From Jacaranda mimosifolia (taxonomy: Eukaryota; Streptophyta; Magnoliopsida; Lamiales; Bignoniaceae), in assembly GCA_018894105.1 (NCBI GenBank), contig CM032117.1, positions 40,782,501 through 40,846,500 of the forward strand: 64,000 nt of DNA, in the 5' to 3' direction. Made by a program: the position numbers and the translations under genes. The notes beneath the pieces were generated by a model. That model did not search any database and was not told the origin of the DNA. It worked only from the letters and a program-made list of their open reading frames with translations. This document shows, in pieces, positions 59,740 through 64,000 of the stretch. Numbering within the stretch: the first letter of the stretch is position 1; every line of letters starts with the position of its first letter.

Positions 59740-60965
59740 GATTACTGATTTGGTCACTAATTAATGGCTAGACTCTTTTTTAGTTACTAATAGTAGTGAC
59801 TGTTTAAAGTGTTCATTGATTTGATTGTTAATTAATGACTTAATTTTTTCGGTCACTAACTTATAATCATTTTCACTTTCGTTCATTGATGCAATTACTA
59901 ATTAGTGATTGCATTTTTTAGTTAATAATTAAGTAATAGATCTAAAGTTTTAATCTTTTTACATGTTTTTTGTAATATAAAAGCATAAAATTTATGTAAT
60001 AATTATATAACTAATAAGATATTGTGTTTGTTTATATATACACACACATAATTTTATATATTTATGTATTTTTAGAGATAAAATATGTATATATATATAT
60101 ATATCCAAAAATATATAAATATAGATTTTAAACATAAATATATAAATATCATCAAATATTTTTCTATTATATTCATATAATTGAATATTTATAAGTCTAT
60201 ATAGATACATAGAGAAATAAATTATACAAAGAAAGAATGTGACAATTTAATTAATATATATACATGTCAATAATATATATATGTAAATATATATTAATAT
60301 TATATGATATTAAGTGCATGTATTAGCATATACATGTATTATTATATATTTGTGTATACTATTTATTACAATACATATTAGTATGTATATACTCTTTATG
60401 ATGTGTATATATTATGATAAATATGCATAAAATTTAGAGATAATAGTTATTAATAACAAACATTGTATTTTATTAGACTAAAGGAAAATTCTACAAATGT
60501 TAAATGAAAATTTATTACTTTTATTAAATTTTTAGAACTAAAAAATAATAGTAACTTATTAACAAGAATGTTAATCATTTTAAATTTATATATGTGTATA
60601 TATTATATTGTGAAAATTAATATCTCAAAATATATTTGGTCTAGTGGTCAGTAAGTTATCATACAAATAGTTGGTGAAATGTTCAAATCTTTAACTCTTA
60701 CTTGAAATCACTGATCGCATATTAGTGACCTGCTTGTATGAGTCACTAAGCAATGACAAATTAGTAAGCAATAGTTAGTGATTGCTTAGACCACAAATGG
60801 TGATCCTTGATATTTTTTTTTTTTTTTTGTCAAAAAGAAAAAGTGCTTAACTACTGGACAATCAGTAATTAGTGACCGCTTCATAACCAGTACTAATTAG
60901 TATTGACAAGGATCTTTCTAATCAACCTAAGCGGTTACTAAATTGATCATTAAATATGTTAGTGA
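59740..60965. mobile_element. CACTA-like element remnant with subterminal TAGTGACCGC-type repeats
   Basis: Words close to TTAGTGACCGC or its complement GCGGTCACTAA occur about five times in 59,740-59,920 and about eight times in 60,700-60,960, flanking an AT-rich, TATA-filled core. Paired arrays on both sides of a non-coding core fit the subterminal regions of a non-autonomous CACTA element. Clear CACTA termini were not found. Confidence 0.4.
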
Positions 60966-60999
60966 TTGATTTTTTAATATTCTTTTTTATTATCGATAT

Positions 61000-61327
61000 A
61001 ATTGATTAAGCCCACAAGGGTGAAAGAGTAAAAAAAATAAAAATAAAAAATCCCCATGGATCAAAAGAAAATAAATAAATAAAAAAGGTCAAAGAGCCTG
61101 AATTAACTGAGCCCATGAAGAAGGACAAGAAATCTGTAATGGGCTTGAGCCCATTAAGAAAAAAGCTACAAGTACTAAACCCCCAAAGAAAAATTGGGCA
61201 CATAAAATCATTTGCAAGAAATCATGAGTACTTGAGAATTGAAAATTCTCTGTACACGATCTAGAGAAAACAAACCTAACACCTTGCTATCTACCGAAAT
61301 GGATTCCGACTCTGTTCTCGTGCATCA
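61000..61327 (+). repeat. LTR of a further Tat-type element
   Basis: It ends GTGCATCA at 61,327 and is followed by TTATTTTGGCATCGTCTCTT with AGACTC, a decayed primer binding site like those at 722 and 41,010. Internal words (AATGGGCTTGAGCCCATTAAG, GTACTTGAGAATTG) and length match the LTR at 41,014-41,339. The left border is approximate. Confidence 0.6.
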
Positions 61328-62530
61328 TTATTTTGGCATCGTCTCTTAGACTCTAAGCGATGAAGAATGAACCATGAGAATGCAAACAAGATCCAAAACT
61401 CACGACTCTAACAACCAGATAGTCCTATGGTTGGAAGACGTGGAGTGCCACCAACCTGAAGCATAGTCACGTCCTTTGCCAGAGCTTGCCCTGGAGGTGC
61501 AGTTGATAGTGAAAGAGATGCTCATATAGCAGGCACCATCTTTCGAAGATCCTACTCTATAGTTGACCCAGGAAGCATTAAAGACCATGTTGGAGAGTGC
61601 CACTACTCAGCTACGGTCAAAGTGATCGACCAATACTTAGAGAAGTGTTGCTCCCGGGAGCTGCAATAATTAATTCATAGAAGCTGGGGGCTCTATTCTC
61701 TTTGGAGCAAACTGACCGAAGAACTAATCTCGAGTGAAGCGTCGCTCACTCTCTTCTACCTTCAAAAGTGAATGTTCATTCCTCCTTCATGACAAATTTT
61801 TCCTATGATTGCCTATTGTAGTTGGAGTTCATACTCATTAACTAGTGTCGTAAGATTTAGGAGGAGCTAGGAACCTATACTTACCCTCGGTCGTTGCTCT
61901 CCCTTGATGTAGCTCTTTTTCCCCAGCAATCTTGGTGGAGGCACTTCTCCCTGAAAAGAAGATAGCCAGTTGTTAGAGTTAGATGACACTGTAGATCCCC
62001 AAAAGCATCTAGATAACTCCATAGTAAAGATAAAACTTTACGACCTGAGAAAGGCTTATCTAAAGGACTCGTTCTTGCTCCCGTGCGGTGTTGTTGGACT
62101 CCATAGCAAAATATGAGATGCTGAGATCCCTCAATGCATATTAAAGAAACAACTAGATCTATCTGGCCTCAGATTATCAAGAGAATATGATGGATGACTC
62201 TATGAAGTATAAATATGATGAGTGTTGCCGCTCTTACCGTGATTGTAGACACACCATAGTGTAGCACTCGAAAGACAAAATCAAAAAAGTTATCCAGCAA
62301 GGATATCTCTAATAGTATATGGTGGAGAAGTAAGGTACTCCCAAAAGTAATTCGAAGCGAGAAGAGAAAAGGGACCATTAGTATCCAACTAGTCAGCAGT
62401 TGGACTTAAAGGCAAGGTTGGGTACTGCCTACTAATATAACATCAACTCCCATAAGAGAAGTCGCCAGAGCTATTCAAAAGATAAAAGTGGAGGTTCAAT
62501 TCATGATGCCAATACCTTGAAGAACACCAA
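61328..62530 (+). pseudogene. gag: Tat-type gag remnant with leader
   Basis: About 61,985-62,110 translates as DTVDPQKHLDNSIVKIKLYD and LRKAYLKDSFLLP, the conserved gag start (compare DGTADP...EHLDNFCAKIKLNDL at 40,277-40,440). The rest is decayed. No zinc knuckle was found before the MITE at 62,532. A block after it (62,890-63,000) contains RVDQMKELYDNKKKDKGKSV, possibly further gag. Confidence 0.55.
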
Positions 62531-62531
62531 G

Positions 62532-62879
62532 GGCTCATTTGCTTTTATTTTCATTTTCATTTTCCATTTCCACTATTTCCAAAATTTAAAAAGATAGTTA
62601 GTGACAATGAGTTGAAATGAGTTTGCATTTAGATAGATTGTTGGAAAAGTAGTAGTTTTGTTGGGTTTAATAGGTTGTAGGTAGAGAGAGATAGAAGTAA
62701 TGATAATAGAAAGAGAAGATATATAAGTTATTAGGAGAAGTTATATTAGTTATTGGAGGATGTGTTTTGAGAATGAAAACAAAAATATGTTGTGTGAAAA
62801 TATGTAAGAAGTTATGTATTTCAATTTTTAAATAGTAGAAAATGTGAAAATGAGGTTTGAAAATGAAAACAAATGGGCC
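62532..62879. mobile_element. MITE, second copy of the family at 24,437
   Basis: The ends are GGCTCATTTGCTTTTATTTT and, reversed, GGCCCATTTGTTTTCATTTT. CCAAG flanks both sides (62,527-62,531 and 62,880-62,884). The interior on the opposite strand matches the MITE at 24,437-24,752 (CTACTTTTCCAACAATC, AAATGCAAACTCATTTCAAC). It lies inside the gag remnant. Confidence 0.75.
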
Positions 62880-63289
62880 CCAAGAGTCCTACTAGGGTTG
62901 ACCAAATGAAGGAGCTATATGACAATAAAAAGAAAGATAAAGGTAAAAGTGTACGTCGAGAACCTAATGTCATAGTGAAATTCACTCTATGAGAATTCCC
63001 CTAGACACTAGGATGTGCTGCCAATGGCACCACTTTAGCTTTCTCAGTAATTTCGGTATATTCTTTTTTAATAAGCTAGAGTTAGTTTTTCCTTTTTCAT
63101 TAAGTAGTGATTCCTTTTGATTTTATATTATACATTCCATATTAGAATAAAGCCAACTCATATGAGGAGAACACCTCTGTCATTAATATTAATGACATGA
63201 ATGAAGTTTGCTTTCTTTAAATTTTTATCTCCTATTGTCAATGAATTCACTTAAGGCGCTTGCAGACCACTCTACGAAGCACACTTGAT

Positions 63290-64000
63290 TTCTCTTTGGC
63301 ATAATCCTACTACAAGGCTCATTCGGAGATAGTAGCTGCCGCATGAAAGCCTACCGTAAATCCTCCCCAGAGGTAAGTGGTAACACTCTTGACATCTCTT
63401 TGGCATTATCTTATTAGGAAGCTCCTCAAGAGTATGTGGGTTATTGTATGAAAGCCCATCATAAATCCCTCCCAAAGGTAAGTGGCAACACTCTTGTCAT
63501 CTATTTGGCATAATCCCATTATGGTCTTTTTGAGGGTATGTGGTAACCGCACGAAATTCAATTGTAAATCCTCCTTGACACCACCCTCAGAGGTAAATAG
63601 CAGCACCCTTGATGCTTCTTTAGCGTAAACCTCGCTATCTATCCCCTTCCCAAAAATATGTAGTTGTTATGCATAAGTGTGCTGAGAATCCTTCTTAAAG
63701 GTAAGTAGTTGTATCTTGATAACGATGAAAGAATTGCATCAATGCTTGAATGGGTTTAGCATAAACTCATTATCCAGCTCCTTTGGAAATATGTGGTTGC
63801 TACATGTAAGCCCACTTAAGACCCTTTCTACAGGTAAGTGGTTGTATCATTATAATGCTTAGCAAATTACTATAACACTTAAGACGATCTCACATAAGCC
63901 CACTATGAGGCCTTCTAAGAGGTACATGGCTGCACCATCGAATTCGGCCATCAAACCCCTCCGGGGGCATATGGCTAATGGACCCTCCTTTCATTGTGAC
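63290..64000. repeat. Tandem array of about 105-bp units, running off the window
   Basis: Units starting with CTCTTTGGCATAATC occur at about 63,292, 63,396 and 63,501, then more diverged ones at 63,616 and 63,751. Each holds GCATGAAAGCCCACCGTAAA-like and CAGAGGTAAGTGGTAACAC-like words. Spacing drifts from 104 to 135 bp. This is probably the untranslated repeat region of the Tat-type element that starts near 61,000. Confidence 0.8.

Overview
The window looks like nuclear DNA of a eudicot plant. It is AT-rich, with three intron-containing plant-type genes between about 8 and 26.5 kb and a deep nest of plant transposable elements filling most of the rest. No prokaryotic gene layout, rRNA, tRNA or CRISPR array was recognised. 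All calls come from reading translations, splice junctions and repeat alignments by eye; no database search was run.

Layout. (1) 1-5,736: a Ty3/gypsy retrotransposon of the Tat lineage (two RNase H domains), with both LTRs but decayed and without integrase. (2) 5,742-8,100: a weak gag remnant, a small CACTA-like MITE and a patch of short repeats. (3) 8,153-12,313, minus strand: a ten-exon polygalacturonase gene (GH28) with all four catalytic motifs, a 27-nt micro-exon and apparently a start codon alone at the end of its first exon. (4) 13,856-15,330: three head-to-tail copies of an AT-rich unit of about 0.5 kb. (5) 16,151-18,424, plus strand: a two-exon FkbM-type methyltransferase-like membrane protein. 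(6) 20,564-22,484: two inverted MITE copies around a fresh 191-bp inverted repeat with a directly duplicated segment in its loop. (7) 23,743-26,448, minus strand: an eight-exon gene for a small, probably chloroplast-targeted membrane protein resembling DUF3119.

(8) 26,967 to about 52,840 is a stack of transposons that can be peeled apart. An old hAT element is interrupted by two large insertions. The first is a 13.6-kb LTR element (27,743-41,339, minus, TSD GTTCT) encoding only gag and protease plus an antisense ORF. That element itself holds a complete 5.0-kb hAT (35,272-40,276) inside gag and a 2.2-kb solo LTR (29,899-32,114, TSD GACTA). The second is a 10-kb Mutator-like element (42,355-52,366) with long terminal inverted repeats, a MuDR/SWIM transposase and, on the opposite strand, a plant mobile domain (PMD) gene.

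(9) 52,840-64,000: further Tat-type LTR/gag fragments, a truncated hAT transposase, a second fragment of the 2.2-kb LTR family, a CACTA-like subterminal-repeat element, a second copy of a MITE already present in an intron of gene (7), and a tandem array running off the window end.

The three host genes share no pathway and run on both strands with separate promoters. The most informative parts are the nesting order, the MULE/PMD pairing, the recent hairpin rearrangement and the unusual exon structures.
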